The translations under genes and the position numbers were made by a program. Of a stretch of 6,439 nt of DNA, positions 5,975-6,439 are shown in pieces (position 1 is the stretch's first letter; each line of letters starts with the position of its first letter). Source of the DNA: Acidobacteriota bacterium (lineage in GTDB: Bacteria; Acidobacteriota; Thermoanaerobaculia; Thermoanaerobaculales; Thermoanaerobaculaceae); assembly GCA_021782525.1 (NCBI GenBank), contig JAJXUY010000095.1:1-6439 (forward strand), given 5' to 3'. The notes under the pieces are model-generated. The model saw only the letters and a program-made list of their open reading frames with translations. It was not told the origin of the DNA and made no database searches.

Positions 5975-6438
5975 AGGCTGTCGAGCGCCTCCGCGCTCGG
6001 TCGCCGCCAGGGTGCGTCGGCAAGACCGGGATCCGGGGTTCCGGGTTTGGCGTTCGGATCCCTGTCCGCGCTGGACGTCGCATCCGTCACGAGCCCCGAG
6101 CCCCGAGCCCCGAGCCCCGAATGCCGTGCCTGGAAGTCGGCGACGTGTGCGAGGCGCGCGTCCTTCTCCTCCTTGGTGGCGCGGGTCAGCGCCGACGCCT
6201 CGAGGACGTTGGCGTCACGGCTCGGGTCGAGGAAGGTGTTGACGCCGACGAGCGGATACTCGCCGGAGTGCTTGAGGCGCTCATAATGCAGCGACTCCTC
6301 CTGGATGCGGGAACGCTGGTAGCCGGTCTCCATCGCGCCGAGCACGCCGCCGCGCTCGGCGATGTGCTCGAACTCCTCGAGCACGCGGCGCTCGACCTCG
6401 TCGGTGAGCCACTCGAGGAACGCCGAGCCCTGCCACGG
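5848..6438 (-). CDS. icmF: Fused isobutyryl-CoA mutase IcmF, C-terminal part (5' end outside window)
   Basis: The last 196 residues of a B12-dependent acyl-CoA mutase, beginning [47 protein letters not shown] and the C-terminal [21 protein letters not shown] are hallmarks of the substrate-binding mutase domain. IcmF interconverts isobutyryl-CoA and n-butyryl-CoA using adenosylcobalamin, and carries its B12-binding and G-protein chaperone domains at the N terminus. The protein ending straight after the mutase barrel fits IcmF (or IcmA) rather than methylmalonyl-CoA mutase, whose B12 domain is C-terminal. Between ADFQARH and [13 protein letters not shown] lie about 44 residues rich in Gly, Pro and Ser where homologues, as I recall them, have about ten; this insert is encoded by heptamer repeats. 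The gene converges on the preceding operon and is otherwise unbroken to the window edge. The IcmA alternative cannot be excluded without the N terminus. Confidence 0.87.
   Translation of the reverse strand, partial: [196 protein letters not shown]
6024..6058. repeat. Degenerate heptamer array with hairpin, inside icmF
   Basis: Five 7-base units (GACCGGG, ATCCGGG, GTTCCGG, GTTTGGC, GTTCGGA) lie in phase within the icmF coding region. An exact 8-bp inverted repeat, GGGATCCG (6028-6035) and CGGATCCC (6055-6062), brackets most of it and could fold into a hairpin in DNA or mRNA. On the coding strand this gives the Pro/Gly-rich part of the extra linker ([11 protein letters not shown]). Confidence 0.6.
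6090..6120. repeat. Tandem CGAGCCC heptamer array (4.4 copies), inside icmF
   Basis: Four perfect tandem copies of CGAGCCC plus three bases of a fifth lie within the icmF reading frame. Because 7 is not a multiple of 3, the repeat is read through all three phases and encodes [11 protein letters not shown]. The frame stays open. Its unit is roughly the inverse complement of the GTTCCGG-type units at 6024-6058, so the two arrays flank about 31 bp in inverted orientation. Confidence 0.85.
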
Positions 6439-6439
6439 G

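Noticed and set aside
5169..6083. 304-residue minus-strand open frame beginning MRRPARTGIRTPNPEPRIP
   Set aside because: Its start is the heptamer repeat read in another frame (the TPNPEP pattern is what a CGAACCC-type 7-base repeat encodes), and the rest is antisense to the GT-C tail.

Overview
The window is GC-rich bacterial DNA carrying six protein-coding features: four complete genes, one gene cut off at each end, and one gene fragment. The best guess at the source is a member of the Acidobacteriota or a similar soil or environmental high-GC lineage. That rests on remembered family resemblance only: the paired beta-sandwich tail of the large membrane protein, and the period-7 intergenic repeats. 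There is no rRNA or other phylogenetic marker, so the assignment is weak.

Layout from left to right. Bases 3-299 (+) are the C-terminal end of a subtilisin-type (S8) serine protease, followed by a strong hairpin (326-358) that probably ends its transcript. Next is a heptanucleotide repeat array (464-526) that abuts a 41-codon fragment of the 3' end of an icmF-type gene (529-654, minus). Bases 656-862 hold nothing I recognise. A SAM-dependent methyltransferase (863-1519, minus) is divergent from a three-gene plus-strand operon: a soluble polyprenyl-phosphate glycosyltransferase (1621-2382), a YdjC/HpnK/NaxD-type carbohydrate deacetylase (2379-3254, 4-bp overlap with the preceding gene), and an 816-residue multi-membrane-span GT-C glycosyltransferase with a long beta-rich extracytoplasmic tail (3264-5714). 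A second heptamer-type array (5784-5846) then leads into the true 3' end of icmF (5848-6438, minus, running off the right edge).

Two things stand out. First, the operon plus the methyltransferase sit between two direct copies of the icmF 3' end, 5,319 bp apart and 121/128 identical, each bordered on its downstream side by a period-7 array. Removing one repeat unit would leave a simple convergent protease-icmF pair, so the four genes look like an inserted cassette. Second, the operon has the three steps of an envelope-glycan pathway: make an undecaprenyl-phosphate amino-sugar donor (GT2), deacetylate it (YdjC family), and transfer it outside the membrane (GT-C). This resembles the FlmF2-NaxD-FlmK lipid A pathway of Francisella, but here the transferase is fused to a large beta-sandwich tail. 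The intact icmF copy also carries an in-frame insertion built from heptamer repeats near its C terminus.
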